Source: Clostridium lundense DSM 17049 (GTDB lineage: Bacteria > Bacillota > Clostridia > Clostridiales > Clostridiaceae). Taken from it: a stretch of 64,000 nucleotides of DNA. A program made the translations under genes and the position numbers. The notes under the pieces are model-generated. The model was not told the origin of the DNA and ran no database searches. It saw only the letters and a list, made by a program, of their open reading frames with translations. Of the stretch, positions 37,353-46,635 are shown in pieces; within the stretch, counting starts at the first letter, position 1, and each line of letters opens with the position of its first letter. Location: positions 124,001 through 188,000 of the forward strand of contig NZ_JHVC01000002.1 in the NCBI RefSeq assembly GCF_000619945.1, read 5' to 3'.

Positions 37353-38220
37353 AATTAAAATCACTCCTTTTAAATGTTTTATCCATTTTTTCCATTAAAC
37401 CATATTGTAGAATGTTATATAAAAGTTCCTCATTTTTTTTTATCTGTAGTTCATTTAAATAGTTTAAGCAGTGTGTTCCACACATAGTTAAAATAAAATC
37501 TATTCTTTCGGATACATCTCTTTTTAAATCATCATAGGTTTTATTGTTTTTGTTCAATATAAAATTAATTGGATTAAATTTTTGTTCTTTCATATCTTCT
37601 TTCAAATCATCCCAAGCATCTATTATATATATCCACTTTCCTAGGTTATAGCCTAGATTATAAAGAATAGTATTATTAATGTCGCCTTCCGTTACATATG
37701 AAGATAATATGTAACCAGTAAGCTCTGCAAAGGGATGACTTATTTCGTCTAAACTTACAAAACTTTTATTTTTTTCTAAGTCATATAATTCACTTAACTT
37801 TTTCTCCATATGCTCCATTTTATTCCCAAATTTTTCACATGACTTTTTTATATATCTTTTTAAAAAAGTAGATAAAATCTTGCTTTTGATAGAGTTATCG
37901 TCAGCAACATTATCTAAAAGCTTATAATAAGCTAAAGTTATGTTGCAAAAGGCTGCATATTCTAAAGGTGAGTTTTTTACCATAATTACTTTTTTTCCAA
38001 TAGGATGAACTATACAATGTTCCTTTACATAAGAAGGATTATCATTGTCTAATGAATGAAGTAAAATGGCAAGAAATGTCATATCATAATTTAATACACC
38101 TCTAGGTAGATTTCCATAGTTAGACTTTATTGTTTTACAAAGGCCACAATAATAAGCTTTAAATTTTTCATAATCCTTTATTTTTAATTCCATTTTACAT
38201 GGCGTTACATATCCAAACAT
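37336..38220 (-). CDS. DUF5685 family protein
   Basis: A 294-residue helical protein matching the clostridial DUF5685 type: N-terminal MFGYVTPCKMELKIKDYEKFKAYYCGLCK-like start with Cys8, Cys25 and Cys28 region, PRGVLNYDMTFLAILL, and DAWDDLKEDMKEQKFNPI near residue 195. The Asp-rich all-helical pattern is reminiscent of isoprenoid-type folds, but no function is established. It begins three bases after the CYTH gene and overlaps the J-domain gene, forming a tight cluster. Confidence 0.7.
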   Translation of the reverse strand: MFGYVTPCKMELKIKDYEKFKAYYCGLCKTIKSNYGNLPRGVLNYDMTFLAILLHSLDNDNPSYVKEHCIVHPIGKKVIMVKNSPLEYAAFCNITLAYYKLLDNVADDNSIKSKILSTFLKRYIKKSCEKFGNKMEHMEKKLSELYDLEKNKSFVSLDEISHPFAELTGYILSSYVTEGDINNTILYNLGYNLGKWIYIIDAWDDLKEDMKEQKFNPINFILNKNNKTYDDLKRDVSERIDFILTMCGTHCLNYLNELQIKKNEELLYNILQYGLMEKMDKTFKRSDFNYGKSI

Positions 38221-38223
38221 ATA

Positions 38224-38769
38224 TTAAAATTCCTTGTTTTTAAAAATCTCTATAAGTTCATAGATACTTTTTGATGTAGTATCTTTTATATTATAACCTA
38301 ATTTCAGTACTACTTCTTCTAATTCCTTTTCATTAGGAGATTCAATTTCTATATAAGGAAAAGGACAGAAGGATTTTTCATTTATGTCTATTTCTATAAG
38401 AGAGTTTTTATACTTATAACTTTCTCTATATTTTTTTATAGAGTGAGTAAGTTGTAAACCCAAAGACTTAAATATGTTTTCACCTTCAATAGCATCTGAT
38501 ATCTCAACTTCATTTTCATCCATTACTTTAAATCTGTCTTGGCTTAATATTCTTTTTGTTGTCATATAGTATTTAGTGATATTATGCATGATATCTTCTA
38601 CAATTCGTATTCTTGCATATCCTTGTTGTTTTAGTAAGTCTTTTGTCTCGAAATCAAATAAATTATTTATTTGATTTTCTTCTTTTACTTTTTCACAGTT
38701 TAACTCAACCATTTTTTTACGTATATTATCAATATCTATATGCAATATTTTTACTTCTAATTCTTTCAA
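38224..38769 (-). CDS. CYTH-domain protein
   Basis: A 181-residue protein of the CYTH superfamily (class IV adenylate cyclase, thiamine triphosphatase, tripolyphosphatase). The signature ExExK is at the N-terminus (KELEVKIL), followed by YARIRIVED, YYMTTKRI and a paired acidic strand LIEIDINEKS. These proteins act on triphosphate groups; the substrate here is unknown. The TTG at 38769 has AAGGAG eight bases upstream; the GTG at 38778 overlaps that site. Confidence 0.8.
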   Translation of the reverse strand: MKELEVKILHIDIDNIRKKMVELNCEKVKEENQINNLFDFETKDLLKQQGYARIRIVEDIMHNITKYYMTTKRILSQDRFKVMDENEVEISDAIEGENIFKSLGLQLTHSIKKYRESYKYKNSLIEIDINEKSFCPFPYIEIESPNEKELEEVVLKLGYNIKDTTSKSIYELIEIFKNKEF

Positions 38770-38927
38770 AATTCTCACTCCTTATTATATTGAGATTATA
38801 ACATAATTATCTATTTTATAGGTAAGCAATCTATAAATTTCTTGATGAAAAAATAAATATTTGATTCTAACCAGGGAACAATAAATAACGTGATAAGAGT
38901 TAAAATGAGTTTACAGGAGGTAGAAAA

Positions 38928-39134
38928 ATGAATACACAAAATAAACAAATAGAAAGCAATAACTTAAAAGTTATATCTGATCAATTAACACATGAATGCT
39001 TAATGAATAAAAAGTTTAACTTATATGCACAATATTGCACAGATCAAAGTTTAAAGGATTTATGTAATTCAGCAGCTAATGTTCATAAACAAAACTTCAA
39101 TGATTTAAAATGCTATTTAGAATCACATCAATAA
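38928..39134 (+). CDS. Small coat-like helical protein
   Basis: A 68-residue protein with two predicted helices (ISDQLTHECLMNKKFNLYAQYC and LKDLCNSAANVHKQNFNDLKCYL), a pattern like the ferritin-like CotF spore-coat family in shortened form. The start follows AGGAGGT. It lies 32 bases before a longer CotF-like gene, so both are probably sporulation genes. Family assignment is by pattern and neighbour only. Confidence 0.6.
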   Translation: MNTQNKQIESNNLKVISDQLTHECLMNKKFNLYAQYCTDQSLKDLCNSAANVHKQNFNDLKCYLESHQ

Positions 39135-39166
39135 AATTATTTTTGATATTTTAGGAGGGAAAGTCT

Positions 39167-39445
39167 ATGAATACTTCACCAAATTTAAGTGAAAAAGATT
39201 TAATGCAAGACTTATTAACTACAGAAAAACAAGTTATATCAGCATATAGTACTGGAATTACAGAATCATCATGCCCAAATCTTAGAAATGTACTATTAAA
39301 TAACTTTAGAAATGCTGAAGATACACAATATAAAGTATTTGACGCTATGAAACAAAAAGGATGGTATCAAACTAAGGATGCACCAGATAATGAAGTGCAA
39401 CAGATAAAATCAAAATCGGCGCAAATGCAGCAAGAATTAAGATAG
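39167..39445 (+). CDS. CotF-family spore coat protein
   Basis: A 92-residue helical protein resembling the CotF/YhcQ coat family: EKDLMQDLLTTEKQVISAYSTGI, CPNLRNVLLNNFRNAEDTQYKVFDAMKQKGWY, then a Gln-rich end. The GWYQ element near residue 70 is typical. The start follows AGGAGGG. It ends the two-gene unit and is followed by a terminator. Confidence 0.85.
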   Translation: MNTSPNLSEKDLMQDLLTTEKQVISAYSTGITESSCPNLRNVLLNNFRNAEDTQYKVFDAMKQKGWYQTKDAPDNEVQQIKSKSAQMQQELR

Positions 39446-39454
39446 TTAATGTAA

Positions 39455-39492
39455 AAGGGTAAGCAATTTAAAGTCTTACCCTTTTAGTTTGT
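39455..39492 (+). terminator. Terminator after the coat genes
   Basis: AAAAGGGTAAG (39455-39465) pairs with CTTACCCTTTT (39477-39487). Confidence 0.85.
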
Positions 39493-39630
39493 TAAATTTT
39501 TAGAAATATTGTTATAGTTTGATTTAAATGAGTCAATATAATATTATATTATACAAAGAAGTAATTTATGAATTAATATAAAAATTTGATAAACTTATAT
39601 ATGGTAATATTAAAAAGGGGAAGTGAAATT

Positions 39631-40665
39631 TTGGAATATATTAATGAAATAAATATAAATGAGGCTGTAATTCATATTCTGGATAATAATTCAGATGAAC
39701 CTATATTAAATGAATTTAAGCTTAAATTTAACGAAGAAACATATAATTTTTTACTAAAACACATAGAAAGATGTGTCAAAGATGAAGAATTAAAGTATGC
39801 AATATTTAATGAAGAAAGAAATATAGTAAAAGAAGTAAGTCAAGAATATTTAAATGGGCAAAGTGATATAGTAGAGGTTTCTAAAGAAATAGGAAGACAA
39901 CTTTTTATATTAATGCAGGCTAATGAAAATATACCTTCTTGTGACTTGATTGTAGTTTCTATATCAACAGAATATGGTCCAATGCTTTGTATAATTAAAA
40001 TGGATTATGTCAAAAATTATACTCATAATATAAATTTTGTCGAGGATAAGGTTGGAATTGAAATAATTCCTGAGTTAACAGGACTTCCTGTAAGTTCACA
40101 AAAGATACAAAAGTGTGCTTTTATTAAACCTGTAAGTGAAGATAATGAATTTGACTTAATGGTTATAGATAAACAGAAAAAAAGCAAAGATGAAGACTAT
40201 GGTTCAAATTATTTTATTAATAAATATTTAGGATGTAGGATAGTTGAAAATAAAAGGGATGTAACTAAAAAATTTGTTACAGCTGCAGAACAATGGACAA
40301 GAGTTAATTTAAAAGAAAATGCTGATGTAGCGGAAAAAGTAAGAAGTAGTATAAAGAAAAAATTAAGAGAAGAGGAAAATGTAGATTTACATCAAGTGTC
40401 TGAAGATATATTTGAAGATAATAAAGAGGCAAAAGCAAGCTTTGTAGAATATATATCAGCAGAAGGAGTAAACGATAAAATAGAAGTAGACAAAGATTGG
40501 ATAGAGAAAAAGTTTAAAAGAATAAGATTAAAAATTGATAAGGATATTGATTTATACATAAATGAAGAAGCTTATAATGATGTAAATAGATTTCAAATAC
40601 ATAGACATGGAGACGGTTCAATAGATATAGTTATTAAAAATGTAATAAATTATATTGAAAAATAG
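39631..40665 (+). CDS. Nucleoid-associated protein, NdpA/YejK family
   Basis: A 344-residue member of the NdpA/YejK nucleoid-associated family. The N-terminus INEININEAVIHILDNNSDEPIL and the GPMLCIIKMDYVKNYTH segment near residue 140 fit the family. The TTG at 39631 is chosen because AAGGGG lies 10 bases upstream and the protein then begins MEYINEI; an in-frame TTG at 39586 lacks a ribosome site. The gene stands alone between two terminators. Confidence 0.78.
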   Translation: MEYINEININEAVIHILDNNSDEPILNEFKLKFNEETYNFLLKHIERCVKDEELKYAIFNEERNIVKEVSQEYLNGQSDIVEVSKEIGRQLFILMQANENIPSCDLIVVSISTEYGPMLCIIKMDYVKNYTHNINFVEDKVGIEIIPELTGLPVSSQKIQKCAFIKPVSEDNEFDLMVIDKQKKSKDEDYGSNYFINKYLGCRIVENKRDVTKKFVTAAEQWTRVNLKENADVAEKVRSSIKKKLREEENVDLHQVSEDIFEDNKEAKASFVEYISAEGVNDKIEVDKDWIEKKFKRIRLKIDKDIDLYINEEAYNDVNRFQIHRHGDGSIDIVIKNVINYIEK

Positions 40666-40674
40666 GACATTACT

Positions 40675-40712
40675 AAAAAGGAATTTTGCATAACAAAATT
40701 CCTTTTTAAACT
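40675..40712. terminator. Bidirectional terminator between the NdpA-like gene and fba
   Basis: A 14-bp perfect stem (40675-40688 with 40694-40707) with A and T runs on both outer ends. Confidence 0.9.
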
Positions 40713-40720
40713 AATGGATA

Positions 40721-41665
40721 TTAAAGAGTATTAGAAGAGCCTAATACATTTTTAATTTTATTTTCTACTAATAATTCTATAGCTTCTCTTGCAGCTCCAA
40801 GATATTTTCTTGGGTCTATTTCTTTTTTGTTTTCGCTTAAGACTTTTCTTACTGATGCTGTCATAGCAAGTCTTAAATCTGTATCCATATTTATTTTGCA
40901 AACAGCCATGGAAGCAGCCTTTCTTAACATTTCATTTGGGACTCCTTTAGCTCCGCCAATTTCTCCACCAAATTCATTGCACATAGCTACAAATTTTGGT
41001 TCTACAGAGGAAGCACCATGTAAAACTATTGGGAAGTTTTTAATTCCTGCTTCTTCTAATTTTTTAGTTATTGTATCTAGTCTATCAAAGTCAAGTTTGG
41101 CTTCACCTTTAAATTTATAAGCACCGTGGCTAGTTCCTATAGCTATAGCTAGGGAGTCAACACCAGTTCTTTTTACAAAGTCTACAGCTTGATCAGGATC
41201 TGTATATGTAGCTTCATGACCAGCAACTTTAACATCATCTTCTACACCAGCTAGTTTTCCAAGTTCTGCTTCAACTACAACACCTCTACTATGAGCGTAG
41301 TCAACTACTTCTTTTGTTAATTTTACGTTTTCTTCATAGTCGTAATGAGAACCATCAAACATAACAGAAGTAAATCCGGATTCTATGGCAAGTTTTACTT
41401 GATCCATATTTGCGCCATGATCTAAATGAAGGGCTATATCAATGCCGGTTTCTTCAATAGCTGCATCCACCATGTGTTTTAGGTATTTTGGACCAGCGTA
41501 TTTTAAAGCACTTGAAGATACTTGTAAAATAACAGGAGATTTTTGTGCTTTTGCTGCATTTACTACTGCTTGAATTATTTCCATATTGTTAATGTTGAAA
41601 GCACCTATAGCATATTTTCCTTCATAAGCCTTTTGAAACATTTCCTTTGTAGTTACTAAAGCCAT
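40721..41665 (-). CDS. fba: Class II fructose-bisphosphate aldolase
   Basis: This glycolytic and gluconeogenic enzyme splits fructose 1,6-bisphosphate. The 314 residues have zinc ligands in ALHLDHG (about 79-85), HEATYTDP and VLHGASSV, and the usual C-terminal AAREAI. The ATG at 41665 follows AAGGTGG; a longer frame begins six codons upstream inside that site. It is a single-gene unit. Confidence 0.96.
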   Translation of the reverse strand: MALVTTKEMFQKAYEGKYAIGAFNINNMEIIQAVVNAAKAQKSPVILQVSSSALKYAGPKYLKHMVDAAIEETGIDIALHLDHGANMDQVKLAIESGFTSVMFDGSHYDYEENVKLTKEVVDYAHSRGVVVEAELGKLAGVEDDVKVAGHEATYTDPDQAVDFVKRTGVDSLAIAIGTSHGAYKFKGEAKLDFDRLDTITKKLEEAGIKNFPIVLHGASSVEPKFVAMCNEFGGEIGGAKGVPNEMLRKAASMAVCKINMDTDLRLAMTASVRKVLSENKKEIDPRKYLGAAREAIELLVENKIKNVLGSSNTL

Positions 41666-41832
41666 ATATATTCCACCTTCCAACTATATTTTATATTTAG
41701 TATATTTATTTATAGTTACATTATAAAGCATAATAATGTAATTGGCTACAATTATTGAAAAATATTCGTTAATAAAACTTATATAAGTTTGAAGTAGTAT
41801 ATTATATATACGTTATAAATGTAACACATATG

Positions 41833-42213
41833 CTAAAATATATTCTCTATATTAATTTTTTCTAGTTTTAGAGTATGTTCAAAAAAGAATCTTACAGCAT
41901 AAAGACTAGCCATAGCTTCTTCTTTGTTATGATATTTGATATATTGTGTTAATTTACTGAATTCATTATTTATATTGTCTATTTCCATATGGTTTACAAA
42001 TATGGAGATTTTACTAGAGTTAGTTTCTATCTCATTAGATATTTCTTTAACTAATTTATCCGCAGAGTTCCAGTTTTCTTTATCGATAGATTGCTCTAAG
42101 TCTATAGTTAATTTTCCTATATTAGTATATATTTTATCTAAATAATTAATAGAAAAAATAATAGAAAATATCATACATATAAATAAAATTAAAGAAATAT
42201 ATACATTTTTCAT
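41833..42213 (-). CDS. DUF4363 protein
   Basis: A 126-residue protein with one N-terminal membrane segment (about 3-22) and a helical extracytoplasmic part (ISNEIETNSSKISIFVNHMEID). It matches the DUF4363 pattern and lies 16 bases after a DUF421 gene, the usual clostridial pairing. The function is unknown. The ATG at 42213 follows AAGGTGATT; the upstream extension has no ribosome site. Confidence 0.8.
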   Translation of the reverse strand: MKNVYISLILFICMIFSIIFSINYLDKIYTNIGKLTIDLEQSIDKENWNSADKLVKEISNEIETNSSKISIFVNHMEIDNINNEFSKLTQYIKYHNKEEAMASLYAVRFFFEHTLKLEKINIENIF

Positions 42214-42229
42214 ATAATCACCTTTTAAA

Positions 42230-42907
42230 TTAATTTTTTTTATTTGTTTGGCAATAAAACTTTCCCTGTGAATCAAGTAAGGCTATAAAAACTTCATTGA
42301 TGTCATTTATATTATTTTTATTAAGATTTTTATTTAACCAACTCATATTTTGATTAATAAGTTTTAAATTTTCATGATTTACTTTTCCATCTATTATTAA
42401 AGTTACAGGTAATGTATCTTGGGTACATTTAATATTCATATCTTTTTTAGTGGCAAAAGTAAGTTCTGTTTTAGGAATTATGGATATCTTACCACTGGTC
42501 TCCAAAATGGCATATTCTATATCTGCAATATTGTAATAGCCATCTATTCTTAGTTCTTCCATTAAATCATTAATATTAAATCTTTGAGACCTTAATTCCT
42601 TAATATCTAATTGACCATTTTTAATTAATATACTAGGTTTTCCATTTATTATGCCCCGAAGTTTTTCACTTTTAAGTTGAAGAAGAGAGAGTACAGTTTG
42701 TAATAGTAGTAAAGTTATTATAGGTATAATCCCATGAATTAGTGGAATACGGGTGTCTTGCATTGGCAAAGCAGCTAATTCTGATATCATAATGGTTATA
42801 GCCAATTCAAAAGGTTCTAATTGACCAATTTCTTTTTTACCCATTATTCTCATAGTAATTATGACTAATAAGTATAATATTGCAGTTCTAATTAATACAG
42901 TAAACAA
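42230..42907 (-). CDS. DUF421/YetF-family membrane protein
   Basis: A 225-residue protein with three N-terminal membrane segments (about 1-80) containing MGKKEIGQLEPFELAITI, followed by a cytoplasmic domain (NGKPSILIKNGQLDIKELRSQR, then ILETSGKISIIPK). This is the YetF-like DUF421 architecture. TTG at 42907 has AGGGTGA at a good distance; GTG at 42916 overlaps that site. In Bacillus some members are linked to spores and germination, but no role is known here. Confidence 0.85.
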   Translation of the reverse strand: MFTVLIRTAILYLLVIITMRIMGKKEIGQLEPFELAITIMISELAALPMQDTRIPLIHGIIPIITLLLLQTVLSLLQLKSEKLRGIINGKPSILIKNGQLDIKELRSQRFNINDLMEELRIDGYYNIADIEYAILETSGKISIIPKTELTFATKKDMNIKCTQDTLPVTLIIDGKVNHENLKLINQNMSWLNKNLNKNNINDINEVFIALLDSQGKFYCQTNKKN

Positions 42908-43030
42908 AAAAATCACCCTTTCATAAAATATATTTTTTTCTAAAATGCAAAAAATTATAAGTGAAATAGGGTAATTTTTAAAATTATCAGTATAATAATA
43001 TTAAGACTACTAAAATGTGGGGGGATAAAT

Positions 43031-44689
43031 ATGACTAAATTAAATCTTGAACTAAGTAATGGAAATAGCATTTACGTTGATAAAGGGACACCCTTATATA
43101 AGGTTGTAAAAGATAATTTTTTAGAAAGTAATATACCTATAGTATTGGGAAAAATCAATGATACTATATATGAATTAAGTTGTGAATTACAACAAGAAGG
43201 AAAGTTTGATGTAATAGATATTAGCACTAATATAGGAATTAAAACTTATACTAGAACACTTCAATTTGTATTAATAAAGGCTGTTTTAGATCTTTTTCCT
43301 GAGGCTAGAATTTCAATAGAGCATTCATTAAGTAAAGGCATATATGGGGAAATATACAAGAATGGTAAGTTAAGTATGAATGATGTAGAAAAAATAAAAG
43401 AGAAAATGAAAGAGATAATACTAAAGGATATAATTATAAAAAAGATAAACGTAAAAAAGGATAAAGCAATTGAAATATTTAAAAATTATAATATGCAAGA
43501 TAAGGTTAGGCTTTTAAAATATGTGGGTGTAGAAGATGTAAAGCTTTATGAATTGGATGGTAGATATGATTATTTTTATGGACCTATGGCGTATTCCACA
43601 GGTATATTAAAGACCTTTGATTTAATGTATTATGAGCCAGGTTTTCTATTAAGATATCCTACAGAAGATAATCCTACAGATATACCAGAATTTATTGAGC
43701 GTAAAAAACTATCTAAAATATTTAAGGAAACAGAAGAATGGGGAAAAATATTGGAGGTAGCAGATGTAGGATCTTTAAATACTAAGGTAGAAAATAAGGA
43801 TATTATAGATATTATAAGGGTAGCAGAAGCACTTCATGAAAAAAAGGCAGCTTATATTGCAGATATGATTAGTGATAAAAAGGATGTAAAAATAGTGTTA
43901 ATTGCAGGTCCATCTTCTTCAGGTAAAACTACTTTTGCAAGAAGATTAGGGATACAGCTAAGGGTAAATGGGCTAATACCTGTACCTTTAAGCCTAGATG
44001 ATTATTTTGTAGATAGAGAGTATACTCCTAGAGATGAGAATAGAGAGTATGATTTTGAGTCTATTTATGCACTGGATTTGGAGTTGATTAACAAAAATCT
44101 TCAATCAATACTCAAGGGAAAAGAAACGGAAATACCTAGTTATAACTTTAAAACTGGAAAAAGAGAATGGAACGGAGAAAAAATCAAACTTCCTAGAAAT
44201 GGGATATTAATAGTAGAAGGTATACATGGGTTAAATGAAATTCTTACTTCCTCAATTCCTAAAGAAAGTAAATTTAAAATATATATAAGTGCGTTAACTC
44301 AGTTAAATCTTGACAATCATAATAGAATAGCTACAACAGATGTAAGAATAATAAGAAGAATAGTTAGAGATTATTTATCAAGAGGATATGGAGGAGAAGA
44401 GACTTTAAAAATGTGGACTTCTATAAGAAGAGGAGAAGAAAAAAATATATTTGTATTTCAGGAAAATGCAGATATTATGTTTAATTCGACTTTAGTATAT
44501 GAACTTTGTGTATTAAAAAGATTTGCATTAGATGAGTTAAGTAAAATAAAGCCAACAAGTTCAGTTTATTATGAAGCGTTAAGATTAAAGAGTTTTTTAC
44601 ATTTCTTTAAAGATGTAGACATAAACTATGTACCAGAAAATTCAATACTAAGGGAGTTTATTGGAGGAAGTTGCTTTTATAAATATTAA
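43031..44689 (+). CDS. TGS-containing nucleoside (uridine-type) kinase
   Basis: A 552-residue protein. Residues 1-65 resemble a TGS domain and about 70-180 the second additional domain of threonyl-tRNA synthetase (RISIEHSLSKGIYGEIYKNGKL). The C-terminal half is a P-loop kinase of the uridine kinase/phosphoribulokinase type, with GPSSSGKTT at residues 293-301, then SLDDYFVDREYTPRDENREYDF and LIVEGIHGLN. The tRNA-synthetase-like front half is typical of this clostridial family, but its job is not known. The start follows GGGGGG. Confidence 0.9.
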   Translation: MTKLNLELSNGNSIYVDKGTPLYKVVKDNFLESNIPIVLGKINDTIYELSCELQQEGKFDVIDISTNIGIKTYTRTLQFVLIKAVLDLFPEARISIEHSLSKGIYGEIYKNGKLSMNDVEKIKEKMKEIILKDIIIKKINVKKDKAIEIFKNYNMQDKVRLLKYVGVEDVKLYELDGRYDYFYGPMAYSTGILKTFDLMYYEPGFLLRYPTEDNPTDIPEFIERKKLSKIFKETEEWGKILEVADVGSLNTKVENKDIIDIIRVAEALHEKKAAYIADMISDKKDVKIVLIAGPSSSGKTTFARRLGIQLRVNGLIPVPLSLDDYFVDREYTPRDENREYDFESIYALDLELINKNLQSILKGKETEIPSYNFKTGKREWNGEKIKLPRNGILIVEGIHGLNEILTSSIPKESKFKIYISALTQLNLDNHNRIATTDVRIIRRIVRDYLSRGYGGEETLKMWTSIRRGEEKNIFVFQENADIMFNSTLVYELCVLKRFALDELSKIKPTSSVYYEALRLKSFLHFFKDVDINYVPENSILREFIGGSCFYKY

Positions 44690-44757
44690 GTCATAAACTT
44701 TAACATCATTCCATATAGATAAATATAAAATATCATTTTAAATATGTGGTGATGGAT

Positions 44758-45087
44758 ATGAACCATAGAAAAATAGTTCAACAATATTATGGAGATATTA
44801 GTAATTTATCGGAACTTCTTGCCAAGCTAGTAAATTCCTATAGACTTTTAATTGGAGGGGCAGGTGAATTAAATACTATAGCTTTGGCTAAAAAAAATGA
44901 TGTGAAACATGCATTGGAAAGGGCTAATGAACTAGGAGAAGTAATAGATGAAATAATAGAGGTGTTAGAAGAAACATCTTGTGGATATATGGATTATTGT
45001 AAAATAAAGTCTCAGCTAATAGGATGTAAAGTTGAAGCAAAATATATACAAACGGAACTAGATGAGGAATTAAAATTAAAAGAATAA
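44758..45087 (+). CDS. Small hypothetical protein, helical
   Basis: A 109-residue soluble, mostly helical protein (NLSELLAKLVNSYRLLIGG, VKHALERANELGEVIDEIIEVLEE) with three Cys near residues 85-100 (CGYMDYC, and GCKVEA). No family was recognised. The ATG at 44758 is chosen from the GGTGAT site; ATG 44752 and GTG 44746 are in frame. It follows the kinase gene by 68 bases and ends at a terminator. Confidence 0.6.
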   Translation: MNHRKIVQQYYGDISNLSELLAKLVNSYRLLIGGAGELNTIALAKKNDVKHALERANELGEVIDEIIEVLEETSCGYMDYCKIKSQLIGCKVEAKYIQTELDEELKLKE

Positions 45088-45127
45088 AAGAATAACCCAA
45101 ATATTAAATAAAAGGGTTATTCTTTAT
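45086..45127. terminator. Terminator between the small gene and pssA
   Basis: AAAGAATAACCC (45087-45098) pairs with GGGTTATTCTTT (45114-45125). It ends converging transcripts. Confidence 0.85.
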
Positions 45128-45129
45128 TT

Positions 45130-45642
45130 TTAAACTTTTTTAAATCTTAATTTGCTTACCATAAGATATGAACATATAACCACTAATATTATTGTAAGTA
45201 CTGGGTTGTTAATTCTGTTCATAGTAAGTAGTGAATATAGAGCCATAAACATGCCTGCTGCTGTTATTGGAATACCAGTAAATATTCCATCAAATGAGGT
45301 AACGTTATATCTTGCTAGTCTATATGCTCCTGATAATGGGAATAATAATACTAATAGATAACCTAGTAGTCCCAATTCTGAAAAATTAAAAATATTAAAA
45401 ACTAGAATAGATGGAGCTACCCCAAAAGAAACTAAATCTGCAAGAGAATCTAATTCTTTGCCTAGCTCACTAGAGACATTTAAATATCTAGCTACTCTAC
45501 CATCATATCTGTCCATTAATCCAGCTAATAATATAAAAAAGCAAGCATTCCTATATTCACCTTGAAAAGTCATCATTAAAGATAATACGCCGCAAGCCAA
45601 ATTGCCTAAAGTAAAAATGTTTGGAACAGCATTTTTTGCCAT
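45130..45642 (-). CDS. pssA: CDP-diacylglycerol-serine O-phosphatidyltransferase
   Basis: A 170-residue membrane enzyme that makes phosphatidylserine. The CDP-alcohol phosphotransferase signature is visible as DRYDGRVARYL, then ELGKELDSLADLVSFG, with the two trailing Asp in place. About five membrane segments follow. The ATG at 45642 follows AGGAG; a 17-codon extension upstream has no ribosome site. No psd gene is adjacent. Confidence 0.93.
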   Translation of the reverse strand: MAKNAVPNIFTLGNLACGVLSLMMTFQGEYRNACFFILLAGLMDRYDGRVARYLNVSSELGKELDSLADLVSFGVAPSILVFNIFNFSELGLLGYLLVLLFPLSGAYRLARYNVTSFDGIFTGIPITAAGMFMALYSLLTMNRINNPVLTIILVVICSYLMVSKLRFKKV

Positions 45643-45849
45643 TAAATTATCACTCCTAAAAATTAATTGATAAGCCTGTGTAAATATTAACAATAATACT
45701 TATATTATATTATAACTCATTTTCTATATAAATTTAAGAGAATTTATAATTTTTTTATGGAAATTTTGTATTTTATTTAATATTGAGCATATTATTGCTC
45801 TAATATTATAGATTTTTTATGGGCAAAATATCTTTAGGAGGTGTTTATA

Positions 45850-46278
45850 ATGAAAGTAAAGGATATAATGACAAAAAGTATAGCAAGTTTAAATGCAGAG
45901 GACACTGTAGAACATGCAGCTCAATTAATGAAAGAACATAATATAGGCTCTCTTCCAGTATGTAATGGAGAAAAGGTAATAGGAATAGTTACCGACAGGG
46001 ATGTAACTTTAAGATCTACAGCAGAGGGAGAAAATGTACAAAAGCAGACTGTAAGAGATATAATGACTTCTAATCCTGTAATAATAAGTCCTGAAATAGA
46101 AGCAGGAGAAGCTGCAAGAATAATGAGCGAAAGACAAATTAGAAGACTTCCAGTAGTAGAAAATAATAATTTGGTAGGCATAGTTTCACTAGGTGATATT
46201 TCAGTAGAACCAGATTTAGGTCGTAGTGCAGGTAAAGCTTTAAGTGAAATTTCTGACCCAAGCACACCTAATATTTAA
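45850..46278 (+). CDS. Two-CBS-domain protein
   Basis: A 142-residue protein made of two CBS domains (about 1-55 with VKDIMTKSIASLNAEDTV, and 70-125 with VRDIMTSNPVIISPE), which usually bind adenosine nucleotides. There is no effector domain, so it probably senses energy charge for a partner. The ATG at 45850 follows AGGAGGTG by six bases; the in-frame GTG nine bases upstream is part of that site. It is a single gene. Confidence 0.92.
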   Translation: MKVKDIMTKSIASLNAEDTVEHAAQLMKEHNIGSLPVCNGEKVIGIVTDRDVTLRSTAEGENVQKQTVRDIMTSNPVIISPEIEAGEAARIMSERQIRRLPVVENNNLVGIVSLGDISVEPDLGRSAGKALSEISDPSTPNI

Positions 46279-46635
46279 ATTAGAAATTAGTAATAGATGG
46301 GTTTAAAGAACAAGTAACAGAGCATATATAAGAACGGCTTTTTATATAAACCATAAACTTAAATTTTTTTATTACAATTCATGTAAATGGAGGGTTGAGA
46401 ATCGAAAGTTAAAAATCTTATTGTATAGAAAAGTTTCTATAATTCTCAACTCTCCATTTTCAATTTTAAGTTATGTTTACTTTTCATTAAAAAAGGTTAG
46501 ACTGCAATCTATATAATTAATAATTTATATTTTATGATCTGAAAAAAACACATTGTGCTTTCTAACTTTAGTGACATAGGACATATATAATGATATAATA
46601 ATGGTGCACATTATTATAATTAGGAGAGTTATATT
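46279..46635. other. Intergenic region with an inverted repeat
   Basis: Contains no supported gene. An 18-bp inverted repeat (46385-46402 with 46442-46459; one G-U pair) ends GAGAAT/ATTCTC and resembles repeats at 56669-56713 and 63752-63784. A promoter for the lipid kinase gene presumably lies in the last 80 bases. Confidence 0.6.
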
